A DNA stretch of 64,000 bases, from NCBI GenBank assembly GCA_947493255.1, contig CANLQK010000005.1, positions 62,001 through 126,000 of the forward strand, given 5' to 3'. This stretch comes from an uncultured Paracoccaceae bacterium. Lineage in GTDB: Bacteria; Pseudomonadota; Alphaproteobacteria; Rhodobacterales; Rhodobacteraceae. Position numbers and translations under genes: made by a program. The notes under the pieces are model-generated. The model did no database searches. It was not told where the DNA came from and worked only from the letters and a program-made list of their open reading frames with translations. Positions 35,417-44,917 of the stretch are shown here, one piece after another. How positions within the stretch are numbered: position 1 is the stretch's first letter; each line of letters starts with the position of its first letter.

Positions 35417-36751
35417 ATGAAAATCGCAGTAATCGGAACCGGCTACGTTGGTCTTGTATCGGGTGTTTGTTTCTCCGATTTCGGACACGACGTGGTGTGT
35501 GTCGACAAAGACCCTTCAAAAATTGAAAAGCTGAATGCAGGCGAAGTTCCTATCTACGAACCCGGCCTAGAAGAACTGATGGCAAAGAATGTCGAGGCTG
35601 GTCGACTGACCTTTTCGCTTGATTTACCCAGGGCGATAGATGGGGCCGAAGCTGTCTTTATTGCCGTTGGCACGCCAACGCGCCGTGGCGACGGCCACGC
35701 TGACCTGACATATGTTATGGCCGTTGCCGAAGAAATTGCATTGGCAGCCAAAGACTACAAGGTCATCGTGACTAAATCGACAGTGCCTGTTGGCACCAAT
35801 CGCCAAGTCAAACAGACCGTGCGCAAGGCCAACCCTGATCTCGACTTTGATGTCGCGTCGAACCCTGAGTTTCTGCGCGAAGGCGCCGCGATAGATGATT
35901 TCATGCGACCTGATCGCGTTGTCGTGGGCGTCCAAACCGAACGCGCGGGCGACGTAATGGCAGAAATTTACCGCCCACTTTTCCTACGGGATTTCCCGAT
36001 TGTCACAACGGATCTGGAAAGTGCGGAAATGATCAAATACGCGGCCAACGCATTTTTGGCGACGAAGATCACATTTATAAATGAAATTGCTGCGCTGTGT
36101 GAACGCACGGGCGCTGACATTAAACAGGTTTCCAAGGGCATGGGCCTAGACGGTCGCATCGGGAATAAATTCTTGCATGCTGGCCCCGGTTATGGCGGGT
36201 CCTGTTTTCCGAAAGACACCAAGGCGTTGGCTCGTATTGGCCAAGAACACGCCGTTCCCATGCAAATCACCGAAGCTGTGATCAAGGTCAACGAAGAGGT
36301 CAAACGCCGCATGGTCGACAAGCTTCTAGACCTGTGTGACGGCACATTTAACGGCAAAACGATTGCTGTTCTGGGTGTTACGTTTAAACCGAACACCGAC
36401 GATATGCGCGATGCACCGGCCCTAACGATCATCCCTGCATTGGTCGGCGGTGGCGCCAAAGTCCGCGTAACTGACCCACAAGGAATTCACGAAGGTGAGG
36501 CCCTTTTGCCCGGAGTTAAATGGGTTGAAGACGCGTACAAAGCGGCCCGAAATGCAGACCTTGTGGTCATCTTGACCGAATGGAACGAGTTCCGAGGTTT
36601 AGATTTGAAACGCATTGCCAAACATATGGAAACACCCCGGATGGCTGACTTGCGCAACATCTATGCCAACAAAGATGCAAAGCGCGCAGGCTTCGAGGCC
36701 TATGTGTCTATCGGGCGTACCCCCCTCAACAACCCATTGGACGAAGGTTAG
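35417..36751 (+). CDS. ugd: UDP-glucose 6-dehydrogenase
   Basis: 444 residues. NAD motif IAVIGTGYVGLVSGVCFS at the N-terminus, VFIAVGTPTRRGDGHADL, KSTVPVGTN, and the catalytic cysteine in GPGYGGSCFPKDTKAL, then the C-terminal UDP-binding domain (LGVTFKPNTDDMRDAPAL). It oxidises UDP-glucose to UDP-glucuronate. AACGAGG precedes the ATG. The next gene starts three bases after its stop and uses its product. Confidence 0.95.
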   Translation: MKIAVIGTGYVGLVSGVCFSDFGHDVVCVDKDPSKIEKLNAGEVPIYEPGLEELMAKNVEAGRLTFSLDLPRAIDGAEAVFIAVGTPTRRGDGHADLTYVMAVAEEIALAAKDYKVIVTKSTVPVGTNRQVKQTVRKANPDLDFDVASNPEFLREGAAIDDFMRPDRVVVGVQTERAGDVMAEIYRPLFLRDFPIVTTDLESAEMIKYAANAFLATKITFINEIAALCERTGADIKQVSKGMGLDGRIGNKFLHAGPGYGGSCFPKDTKALARIGQEHAVPMQITEAVIKVNEEVKRRMVDKLLDLCDGTFNGKTIAVLGVTFKPNTDDMRDAPALTIIPALVGGGAKVRVTDPQGIHEGEALLPGVKWVEDAYKAARNADLVVILTEWNEFRGLDLKRIAKHMETPRMADLRNIYANKDAKRAGFEAYVSIGRTPLNNPLDEG

Positions 36752-36754
36752 TAG

Positions 36755-37759
36755 ATGCCCAAGGCACTTGTTACCGGATCTGCCGGATTCATCGGATATC
36801 ACCTATGTAAACTACTGCTTGCAGAAGGTTTTGATGTTATCGGCTTTGACGCAATGACAGATTATTACGACGTTACCCTTAAAGAACGTCGTCAATCTAA
36901 CTTGCTCCAATCATCTGGGTTTCGCGCCGTCAATGACCGGCTGGAAGCAGATGGCGTGTTGATGGATTTGGTTGCGTCCGAACAACCAGACTACGTCGTT
37001 CACCTCGCGGGTCAGGCTGGGGTGCGGTATTCGATCGACGAACCGCGGTCTTACGTCGAAGCGAATATCATCGGCACGTTCAACCTGTTGGAAGCTGTGC
37101 GCGCGACACCTGTTAAGCACCTTTTGCTTGCCTCCACTTCCTCTGCCTACGGCGCAAATACACAAATGCCATACGCGGAGACAGATAAGGCCGACACGCA
37201 AATGTCGTTTTACGCGGCGACCAAAAAATCAAACGAGGTGATGGCCCATTCGTATGCCCACCTTTACGATATTCCGACCACAATGTTCCGGTTCTTCACA
37301 GTCTACGGCCCTTGGGGTCGCCCTGATATGGCGCTGTTCAAGTTTACCAAAGCCGTTCTGCAAGGTGACGCTATTGATGTGTACAACCATGGCGACATGA
37401 GCCGCGACTTCACCTATGTCGAGGATCTTGTGCGTGGCATTCACCTATTGCTTGGCGCTGTCCCTGAACGTCTGGATGAAGTCCCCGAAGGCGACAGCCT
37501 ATCTGCGGTGGCCCCCCACCGCATCGTCAACGTCGGCAATGGTGAACCTGTTCAACTGATGGCCTTCATCGAAGCCATTGAAAAGGCACTTGGCCAGCCT
37601 GCAGAAAAGAACTTTATGGACATGCAACCCGGCGATGTTCCGGCCACATGGGCCAATGGGGATCTGTTAAAATCGCTCACCGGCTATACGCCGAAAACTG
37701 ATGTTGAAACCGGTGTCAAAGCCTTCGTCGAGTGGTACCGCGACTATTACAACGTTTGA
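36755..37759 (+). CDS. UDP-glucuronate 4-epimerase
   Basis: 334 residues. Rossmann motif VTGSAGFIGYHLCK, FDAMTDYYDVTLKERR, LAGQAGVRYSIDEP, STSSAYGANTQMPYAE, catalytic SFYAATKKSNE and FFTVYGPWGRPDMALFKFT; these are specific to the GAE/LpsL subgroup. It makes UDP-galacturonate. Directly downstream of ugd, so the two supply uronic acids to an acidic polysaccharide. Its 3' end overlaps the convergent flavoprotein gene by 13 bases. Confidence 0.9.
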   Translation: MPKALVTGSAGFIGYHLCKLLLAEGFDVIGFDAMTDYYDVTLKERRQSNLLQSSGFRAVNDRLEADGVLMDLVASEQPDYVVHLAGQAGVRYSIDEPRSYVEANIIGTFNLLEAVRATPVKHLLLASTSSAYGANTQMPYAETDKADTQMSFYAATKKSNEVMAHSYAHLYDIPTTMFRFFTVYGPWGRPDMALFKFTKAVLQGDAIDVYNHGDMSRDFTYVEDLVRGIHLLLGAVPERLDEVPEGDSLSAVAPHRIVNVGNGEPVQLMAFIEAIEKALGQPAEKNFMDMQPGDVPATWANGDLLKSLTGYTPKTDVETGVKAFVEWYRDYYNV

Positions 37760-38910
37760 AGATACTTCAACGCCCCATGGCCCGCATGACGGCCCGTCGC
37801 TAGGCATCCGTTGATCAGATAACCACCAGTTGGGGCTTCCCAATCCAACATCTCGCCCGCACAGAACACACCGGCGCGTGATTTCAGCATAAGATCATCA
37901 TTTAGCGCTTCGAACCGCACGCCACCGGCGGTCGATATAGCCTCATCCATGGGCCGTGGTGTAAGTGCCGGAAAAGGCAAAGCCTTAACTGTTTCGGCAA
38001 TGCTTTGCCCGCTTCCACGTCCAAATTCATTGAACAACGCGCGTTTTACACCGTCTAACTTCAGCGCCTTACGCATAGCGTTTGATGCTGATTGTTTACC
38101 TTTGACCGCAGCCAGACGTTTTGCGATCGTGGCCATATCCATGTCTGGCAGCAGGTCCAAAACCAACGGGGCGCCATCCCGCACTGCCGCGGACACCATA
38201 TAGATGCCGCCGCCTTCGACCCCGACTTTTGAAACCACGAATTCCCCACGCGAAGACACGTCACCAGCCGTTAATTTACATCCCTTAACTGCGGCGCCAA
38301 AATGCGGCTCCATGTGCGACGACCATGGTACAACGAATCCCATATTGGCTGGTTGAAATGGCGAGACCTGATCCAGCAACGCCCCAGCCCAAGCCCCATT
38401 TGACCCTAGCTTTGACCAGCTTGCCCCGCCCAGCGCCAACACCGTCGTAGAGGCAACTATGGTTGCTGACCCATTCGGCGTATCAAACGCAGCGTCTGCC
38501 CCTTGCCACCCCGACCAACGCCATTTCGTACGAATATCTACACCTTGTTCGGTCAACCGGTTTAACCATGCACGCAACAGCGGCGAGGCCTTCATTACAG
38601 TCGGGAAGACCCGCCCCGTTGTTCCTGTGAAAACCGCTTGCCCCAGCCCCTCGGCCCATGCGCGAATATCTTGTGGGCCGAAAGCCTTCAAAACCGGCGA
38701 CAGCACGTTCTTTCTTTCGCCGAAATTGTGCTCGAATTCAGAAATCGGTTCGTCTTTGGTTAGGTTCAAACCTGATTTACCAGCCATCAAGAACTTGCGA
38801 CCGACTGTTGGCATTGCATCCGTCACAACAACCGACTTTCCAGCCGCAGACAGCACATCAGCGGCCATCAGCCCCGCGGGGCCACCGCCAATAACAAGCG
38901 CATCGATCAT
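37747..38910 (-). CDS. HI0933/BaiN-type flavoprotein (NAD(P)/FAD-dependent oxidoreductase)
   Basis: 387 residues. FAD motif ALVIGGGPAGLMAADVL, the family-specific VGRKFLMAGKSGLNLT, FPTVMKASPLLRAWLNRL, LALGGASWSKLGSNGAW and C-terminal CAGEMLDWEAPTGGYLINGC. It belongs to the family containing BaiN; the short subgroup present in alphaproteobacteria has no known substrate. ATGA overlap with the upstream MscS gene. Confidence 0.9.
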   Translation of the reverse strand: MIDALVIGGGPAGLMAADVLSAAGKSVVVTDAMPTVGRKFLMAGKSGLNLTKDEPISEFEHNFGERKNVLSPVLKAFGPQDIRAWAEGLGQAVFTGTTGRVFPTVMKASPLLRAWLNRLTEQGVDIRTKWRWSGWQGADAAFDTPNGSATIVASTTVLALGGASWSKLGSNGAWAGALLDQVSPFQPANMGFVVPWSSHMEPHFGAAVKGCKLTAGDVSSRGEFVVSKVGVEGGGIYMVSAAVRDGAPLVLDLLPDMDMATIAKRLAAVKGKQSASNAMRKALKLDGVKRALFNEFGRGSGQSIAETVKALPFPALTPRPMDEAISTAGGVRFEALNDDLMLKSRAGVFCAGEMLDWEAPTGGYLINGCLATGRHAGHGALKYLQTL

Positions 38911-40217
38911 TCTGATTGCTGCGGGAAACCGCCCTTAATTTCGACCACACGCTGTGGGAACGGAATTTCGATACCCGCATCTTTCAGCGCGTTCCAAATC
39001 GCAAAACGTACGTGGCTGCGGTATTTATTCTTGCCGTCATCTATCCCTTCGACCCAGAATTCGACAACAAAATCGATACCGCTATCGCCAAATCCATCCA
39101 GCTCCACATCGGGCTCTTCAGGATCTGACAGGACAAAGTCCAATGCTGCAACCGCGGGGCCAACAATGTCAGGGACTTTGTTAATGTCAGTGTCGTAACT
39201 GACCGAAAAGCTAACGTCATACCGGTTCGCAGACCCAGAGTCTGAATAGTTCACGACCCGTGTGACGATGAAGTCTTCGTTCGGAACAACGATCCATTTG
39301 CCGTCATAGGTTTCGAGGATCGCAGCGCGCGCTGTCATTTTCACGATCGTGCCAGCCTCACCACCGTCGAGTTCGACGTAGTCGCCAACGGTCGCTTGCC
39401 CTTCAAGAAGCAAGATCACGCCTGAAACAAAATTGGATGCGATTTTTTGGAGGCCAAAACCAATACCAACACCCAAAGCACCTGTGAGAACCGCCAATGA
39501 TGACAGTGGAATGCCAGCAATGTTCATTGCAACCAAGAACGCCACACCAAAGATCGCGATCTCAGCGGCCTTCGCTGCCAATTGACGTGTCGCTGGGCGC
39601 ATTTCTTGTTTGTGGATCATCGTGGCACTTTGGTCATTAGACCAACGACCCAGCCAAAACATCACCGACGCGACAACTAAGAACCGCAACAATCCAAGCA
39701 ATGAGAAAGACATATTCCCCAAAGGAACGATTGTGGCCTCTAACCAACCTAGTAATGGTTCTAGAAAGCCCAATGCATAGAATGCCGCCAAGGGCACGAG
39801 CACCATTTTGCCCAGCATTTTCAGCAACGGGTCTGTTAGCATATCTCGTGCGAATGTGCGTACCGCTAGGAACAGGAACACGCGTTTACCGAATGCTATG
39901 ACCTCGCCGGATCCGAAGATCGACCGCGTGACCTGTTCGCCTATCGCCGTCAGACCAAACGCCAAAAGCGGCAATAATAGCGGTAAGAAGAGCAATACGA
40001 ACCGGCGCACTTTTGCCAAGATCGTATCATTACCTTCTGCAGGCGTAAGAACCTGAAGCAACTTCGGGTTAAGCTTTTTGGTAATAACAACGGCTAGCAA
40101 ATATGCAGCCACAAGCAACGCAAACTGTACCCAGTTGGCAGGGTCGATGAGCCAAGCTAACGCAATTTCATAAGCTGAAAATGCATACCCTTGTGCTGTC
40201 TGAAGCATGTTTTCCAT
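38907..40217 (-). CDS. MscS-family mechanosensitive ion channel
   Basis: 436 residues. Five or six hydrophobic segments lead into the conserved pore and beta domain: GALGVGIGFGLQKIASNFVS, EGQATVGDYVELDGGEAG, TYDGKWIVVPNEDFI. C-terminal part has DIVGPAVAALDFV and DSGIDFVVEFWVEG. It opens on membrane tension in hypo-osmotic shock. AGGGGTT before the ATG at 40217. Coupled to the flavoprotein downstream by ATGA. Confidence 0.93.
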   Translation of the reverse strand: MENMLQTAQGYAFSAYEIALAWLIDPANWVQFALLVAAYLLAVVITKKLNPKLLQVLTPAEGNDTILAKVRRFVLLFLPLLLPLLAFGLTAIGEQVTRSIFGSGEVIAFGKRVFLFLAVRTFARDMLTDPLLKMLGKMVLVPLAAFYALGFLEPLLGWLEATIVPLGNMSFSLLGLLRFLVVASVMFWLGRWSNDQSATMIHKQEMRPATRQLAAKAAEIAIFGVAFLVAMNIAGIPLSSLAVLTGALGVGIGFGLQKIASNFVSGVILLLEGQATVGDYVELDGGEAGTIVKMTARAAILETYDGKWIVVPNEDFIVTRVVNYSDSGSANRYDVSFSVSYDTDINKVPDIVGPAVAALDFVLSDPEEPDVELDGFGDSGIDFVVEFWVEGIDDGKNKYRSHVRFAIWNALKDAGIEIPFPQRVVEIKGGFPQQSE

Positions 40218-40268
40218 CGTAACCCCTAGCCTTTAAATGGCGGCAGATATTTCATTACAAAGACCTGT

Positions 40269-40871
40269 TTAACCGATCATTGCCTTGATCGCGACCAATT
40301 GATCCTTCGGTGCCGCCACGGCAGGTGCTAGTATCGCCTCTACGTCGGACATTGGGTCATTGCTTATCACATCTACCAAACCGCTGCTCAACGCTTCTTG
40401 TGCCGTAATCTTCGCACCTGTCATTAAAATCCGTTTCGCCATCGACGGCCCAGCCACCGCAGCCAATCGTGCTGGGTCAGACGGTTGGGGCAACACACCA
40501 ATTTTGATCACAGGATAGAAGAACTTCGCAGTAGGAACAGCGACACGTAGATCGCAGGCCAAAACCATGCCCATCGCCCCCCCGGCGGCTGTACCATTTA
40601 GGGCAGCAACGCTTACGCCCTGAAACGCAGCAACCGCACCAGACAGCCGTTCCCACTGTGGGGATGTCGCCAAGGTACCACCGCGCACGTCATCCAAATC
40701 AGCGCCAGCACTGAACACTTTGCCAGTGCCAGTCAGGATCAAGGCTTGCGCACTTGTTCGTTCAATATGATCTGACAGTTCCGACAACATGTCTTCGCTT
40801 AGGGCATTCGCCTTATCCGGTCTGTTGATCGTCAGCGTAAGGCATCCGTTGCGAGTTGCGGCCTGTATCAA
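40269..40871 (-). CDS. Enoyl-CoA hydratase/isomerase family protein
   Basis: 200 residues, shorter than the usual 255-260. Crotonase features: LTINRPDKANALSEDMLSEL, LTGTGKVFSAGADLDDVRGG (oxyanion-hole region), NGTAAGGAMGMVLACDLRVA. The C-terminal trimerisation helix seems shortened. The start is a TTG at 40869-40871 that overlaps the stop of the SDR gene (TTGA), which suggests translational coupling. Reaction not predictable; the pair could work in a degradation pathway for an acyl-CoA. Confidence 0.82.
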   Translation of the reverse strand: MIQAATRNGCLTLTINRPDKANALSEDMLSELSDHIERTSAQALILTGTGKVFSAGADLDDVRGGTLATSPQWERLSGAVAAFQGVSVAALNGTAAGGAMGMVLACDLRVAVPTAKFFYPVIKIGVLPQPSDPARLAAVAGPSMAKRILMTGAKITAQEALSSGLVDVISNDPMSDVEAILAPAVAAPKDQLVAIKAMIG

Positions 40872-41617
40872 ACCAAACCCACCCGTTTACGAATGCTATC
40901 TTCGCGCAATGACACATCGGTTCCGCAGAATTCATCAGCATCCGGTGTACACATCCAAACCAATGTCTTCGCGGGCCATTCCGGTGGAATATGATCGGAC
41001 CATTCTAGTTGGCTCACCGGATTGATGCCGGACGCCTTGATGTCGCGCTGCATATCCGTCGCGACCGTACCGGGCGACAGCCCCATAATCCGCAACCCTT
41101 TTTCACGAGCCTCTTTGTCGGCACACCGCGTCAACATAAAAGCACCGGCCTTAGACGAACAATAGGATGACCAAGCCTCGACCGGACCATGAGCGGCACC
41201 AGAGGACACGGTGATAATTGTCCCGGATCCACGTTCGATCATGCCAGGCATCGCCGCACGCATACCATTGAACACACCCTTCAGGTTTACATCGATTGTC
41301 TTACCCCATGTCTCTGGGTCTGCTTCGGCCAAATGGCTGATCGGGTCCAATAACCCAGCATTGCCCACAAATACATCCAAAGGCCCGAAAGCTTTTTCAA
41401 CTTTGGCGATGGTTGCATCGACATCCGCAAAAGACGCCACATCGCATGTGATTGCGATTGCATTCGACCCAATTTCAGCGGCCAAGGCATCGATCTCGGC
41501 GGACGATCGGGCGACCAAAGCAACTTTTGCACCAGCATCCGCAAATGCGCGCGCAGTCGCGGCCCCAATTCCACGGCTAGCGCCGGTGACAAGCACGACT
41601 TTATCTTTCAAACTCAT
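40868..41617 (-). CDS. SDR family oxidoreductase
   Basis: 249 residues, classical SDR: LVTGASRGIGAATARAF at the N-terminus, VGNAGLLDPISHL, Ser of TVSSGAAHG and catalytic YCSSKAG. NAD(P)-dependent dehydrogenase/reductase of unknown substrate. AAAGGAATGC before the ATG. First gene of a two-gene unit with the crotonase-fold protein. Confidence 0.9.
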   Translation of the reverse strand: MSLKDKVVLVTGASRGIGAATARAFADAGAKVALVARSSAEIDALAAEIGSNAIAITCDVASFADVDATIAKVEKAFGPLDVFVGNAGLLDPISHLAEADPETWGKTIDVNLKGVFNGMRAAMPGMIERGSGTIITVSSGAAHGPVEAWSSYCSSKAGAFMLTRCADKEAREKGLRIMGLSPGTVATDMQRDIKASGINPVSQLEWSDHIPPEWPAKTLVWMCTPDADEFCGTDVSLREDSIRKRVGLV

Positions 41618-41742
41618 GATGCATTCCTTTGGTAATCGTTAGTTTCCAAGGTGACCCATTCTAAGGTCACATTTTCCCGACCTTGACCGCCAGCGCGGGA
41701 ATTGAAAAGCTCTGGTCAGAATTTATTCAGGAGAATTTAAGT

Positions 41743-43269
41743 ATGGCACGATATTCATCCGTGAAACGCCTCGGCGTTCTGGGCCTCTTGCTATCTGGCA
41801 CCGCTGCCCATGCCGACGTTACAGCGCAGCAGGTTTGGGAAAATTGGGCCGACCAAATGGCCATCTATGGCGAAGGCTTTACAACGTCTGGCGAAACTGT
41901 GTCTGGCGACACACTGACCATCGCAGACGTCAAAATCGTAATGACTGATGATGAAGCAATAGTAACCAGCGCGATTGGCGATATTAATTTGACTGAAAAC
42001 GGCGACGGCACCGTTAGCATTACGATGGCGGAAAGCTATCCCATTACCATCGACCTGACGCCAGAATATGGTGACCCTTCTGCGATCAACCTGACCGTGA
42101 ACCAAACCGGCATGATCCTGAACGTTTCTGGTGACCCCGAGGCGATGACGTATGATATTGCTGCAGACAGCTATGCTATCAGCGTCGACAGCTTGGATGG
42201 CGAAGCCGCCGAGGAAGTCACACTTAAGGATGCGACATTAGCTGCGACAGACCTGTCGGGCCAATATTCTGTCAACGAAGATGACATGACCCGTATCACG
42301 TCGCAAATGAGCGTCGGCGCAATCGACCTCGACCTGTTGTTTACCGAAAAGGGCGGTGAAGGCGTCGTTAGCGCAAATCTAGACATCGCTGACATCGCGG
42401 GGTTTGGGAATTACGCTCAACCGCTAGATTTTGAACTAGACCTAGACGCTGACATGCCACCCTTTGACGAGGGCCTAGCAATCGACGGTGGCTATAGCAT
42501 TGGGAAAGTCAGCGTAGACTTTAACATCGACGCAGACGGCGAAGCCGCATCTGGATCAGCGACCGTTGAGTCGACAGAGCTCGGTGTGAGCTTCGATTAC
42601 GATGAATTTACCTACACTGGCAACGCACAGGGTATTGATCTGTCCATGTTGGTTCCAAACGAGCTGCCCTTTCCGATCGAAGCAGCTATGGCCCGATATG
42701 GTTTTGATTTCCAGATTCCGCTGAGCCAAGGAGAAGACGGCCCACGCGACGCGCGCTTTGCACTTAACTTCACGGATCTAGCCGTCAGCAATGGCATTTG
42801 GAACCTTCTTGATCCGGGCGAAATCCTCCCCCGCGAGGCAATGACCATCGCACTTGCGATGAACGCACAGGTCACACCATTCTTTGACCTGCTCGATCCA
42901 AGCCAACAAGAAGCTTTGATGATGACAGACGTCCCTGGCGAGTTGAATAGCGTGGAGCTGACCGACCTGACGGTACGTGGCGCGGGCGCTGAAATCACCG
43001 GCGCAGGCGCGTTTACATTTGACAACAGCGATCTGGAATCCTTTGACGGTTTCCCGCGTCCTGAAGGCAAAGTCGATTTTGCCATTAATGGCGTCAACGG
43101 GCTGGTCGATAAGCTGATCGAGATGGGGATCATTCCGGCTGAAGAAGCCATGATGCCGCGTATGATGATGGGTATGTTCGCCACCCCCGTCGGCGATGAT
43201 ATGCTCACTTCAACAATCGAGGTAAATAGCGAGGGTCACGTCCTCGCAAATGGCCAACGCCTACGCTAG
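41743..43269 (+). CDS. DUF2125 protein, copy 1
   Basis: 508 residues with signal peptide RLGVLGLLLSGTAAHA; mature protein starts DVTAQQVWENWADQMA. Long beta-rich, very acidic protein with repeated short turns (NGDGTVSITMAES, DADGEAASGSATVES) and C-terminal MMPRMMMGMFATPVGDD, ANGQRLR, shared with the next gene. DUF2125 proteins are exported and typical of Rhodobacteraceae; function unknown. TTCAGGAGAAT precedes the ATG at 41743. Confidence 0.87.
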   Translation: MARYSSVKRLGVLGLLLSGTAAHADVTAQQVWENWADQMAIYGEGFTTSGETVSGDTLTIADVKIVMTDDEAIVTSAIGDINLTENGDGTVSITMAESYPITIDLTPEYGDPSAINLTVNQTGMILNVSGDPEAMTYDIAADSYAISVDSLDGEAAEEVTLKDATLAATDLSGQYSVNEDDMTRITSQMSVGAIDLDLLFTEKGGEGVVSANLDIADIAGFGNYAQPLDFELDLDADMPPFDEGLAIDGGYSIGKVSVDFNIDADGEAASGSATVESTELGVSFDYDEFTYTGNAQGIDLSMLVPNELPFPIEAAMARYGFDFQIPLSQGEDGPRDARFALNFTDLAVSNGIWNLLDPGEILPREAMTIALAMNAQVTPFFDLLDPSQQEALMMTDVPGELNSVELTDLTVRGAGAEITGAGAFTFDNSDLESFDGFPRPEGKVDFAINGVNGLVDKLIEMGIIPAEEAMMPRMMMGMFATPVGDDMLTSTIEVNSEGHVLANGQRLR

Positions 43270-43294
43270 GTTAACCTCAAGGAACCATTTTAGG

Positions 43295-43324
43295 CGGCGC
43301 CCAAGGTTTTCGGGCGCCGTTTTA
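43295..43324 (+). terminator. Intrinsic terminator between the two DUF2125 genes
   Basis: CGGCGCCC (43295-43302) pairs with GGGCGCCG (43312-43319) and is followed by TTTTA. The second paralogue therefore probably depends on read-through or its own promoter. Confidence 0.8.
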
Positions 43325-43342
43325 CGTTTAGGAGAACGATTA

Positions 43343-44845
43343 ATGACTCTCAAATTAACCACCAGTTTTATCGCCGCATCAGCTGTATTTGCGACCCCAG
43401 CATTTGCAGACGTCTCTGCTGCTGATGTTTGGTCAAACCAGCAAAGCTTTTACGCTGCGATGGGTGGCACATTGAACGGCGAATTGTCCGCCGACGGTAC
43501 CGTTAGCCCCGTTGCGAATTTCATTCTTCCACTTGGTGCCGGCAGCTTTCAGGTGAAGATGGGCTCGATTACACTTACTGAAAACAATGACGGCAGTGTC
43601 GAGATCACATACCCATCTCCACTGAACCTTTCCGTTTCAGGTGGCATTGCGGGTGAAGGGTCGTTTGAGGCGAGCTTGGTCATGACCAACGGTGCATATT
43701 CTTCCATCGCCACTGGAGTTGCTGGCGACATTGCATACGAAACAAACGCAACCGACTGGCAGATCGAAGTTGTAAATGTCACCACGGACGGCGTTGAAGG
43801 AAGCGAGTTTTCGGTCAGCGGCGCGATGACGTTTGATGAGTTGTCCAACACGTCTCGTGTGACAGAAGGCAACTTGATCGATTACACAGTGACATCCAAC
43901 GTGGGCAAAAGCCTTGGCGAGTTTGAATTTGTCGTCGACAACGTCCGATCCGTGACGACGCAAACTGCTGAAGCGGTCACGAGCACTGCCTCTGCCAGCT
44001 TGCCTGTAGGTGGTTCCGATTTGATGAACCTTAGCCAGGCCCTTCGAAACGGCCTTAGCTTTAATGTGCAAAGCGAAGGCGGCGGAAACACATCATCTAC
44101 GATTGTTACCTTAAATGGCGAGGTGATGAATTCGCAGGAACACACCACAGGTCCGCAGACAGCTACGATTTCTTTTGACGAAAACGGTTTTGCAATGGAT
44201 GCCGATGCAGAAGGTTTCGGCATGGTTATGAACCAACCGCTTTTGTTCCCGGCACCTGTTGAATTCGCCATGGAAGCAATCTCTATGGCGTATAAACTGC
44301 CGGTGAATGCATCCGAAGAAACGCAAGACTTCCGCGTCGCGACAAGCTTGCAAGGCATCACAATGGACGACAGCATTTGGGGTCTTTTCGACCCAGCTGG
44401 CCAATTGCCGCGTGACCCTGCACAGATCAGTTTCGACATCACCGGCCTTGGTACGAACGGGTTAGACTTGCTTGATTTCGCAGCCCTGTCCACTCTCGCC
44501 GGTCCTCCACCGGTTCAAGTCGATGAAGTCACCATCGAGAACCTAAACATAGCAGCCGTCGGCGCCGAAGCTTCTGCCAAAGGTGCGATGACGTTTGACT
44601 GGACAGATTTCCAAACCTTCCCCGGCATGCCACGCCCTGAGGGTACCGTGACGATCAACCTAAACGGTGCAAACGGCCTGATGGATAAATTGGTAGCGAT
44701 GGGCTTTTTGCCAGAAGAAGAGCTGATGATGCCCAGAATGATGATGGGCATGTTCGCAACCCCTGTGGGCGAAGACATGTTGGAAACTGTTGTCGAGGTG
44801 AACAGCGAAGGCCACCTTTTGGCCAACGGGCAACGCCTACAATAA
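43343..44845 (+). CDS. DUF2125 protein, copy 2
   Basis: 500 residues, signal peptide TTSFIAASAVFATPAFA, mature start DVSAADVWSNQQSFYAAM. Same build and end as copy 1 (MMPRMMMGMFATPVGED, EVNSEGHLLANGQRLQ), so a tandem duplicate that has diverged over its middle. TTTAGGAGAAC before the ATG. Function unknown; predicted periplasmic. Confidence 0.87.
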   Translation: MTLKLTTSFIAASAVFATPAFADVSAADVWSNQQSFYAAMGGTLNGELSADGTVSPVANFILPLGAGSFQVKMGSITLTENNDGSVEITYPSPLNLSVSGGIAGEGSFEASLVMTNGAYSSIATGVAGDIAYETNATDWQIEVVNVTTDGVEGSEFSVSGAMTFDELSNTSRVTEGNLIDYTVTSNVGKSLGEFEFVVDNVRSVTTQTAEAVTSTASASLPVGGSDLMNLSQALRNGLSFNVQSEGGGNTSSTIVTLNGEVMNSQEHTTGPQTATISFDENGFAMDADAEGFGMVMNQPLLFPAPVEFAMEAISMAYKLPVNASEETQDFRVATSLQGITMDDSIWGLFDPAGQLPRDPAQISFDITGLGTNGLDLLDFAALSTLAGPPPVQVDEVTIENLNIAAVGAEASAKGAMTFDWTDFQTFPGMPRPEGTVTINLNGANGLMDKLVAMGFLPEEELMMPRMMMGMFATPVGEDMLETVVEVNSEGHLLANGQRLQ

Positions 44846-44852
44846 CTGGATT

Positions 44853-44880
44853 GGGGCGGCCTACCCTTGCGGGCCGCCCC
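44853..44880. terminator. GC-rich hairpin after the second DUF2125 gene
   Basis: GGGGCGGCC (44853-44861) and GGCCGCCCC (44872-44880) form a perfect 9-bp stem, but no T-run follows, so a terminator role is uncertain. Confidence 0.5.
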
Positions 44881-44917
44881 CACTCGGACTACCTCTTCGG
44901 CAAGCAAAGGAATTTTC

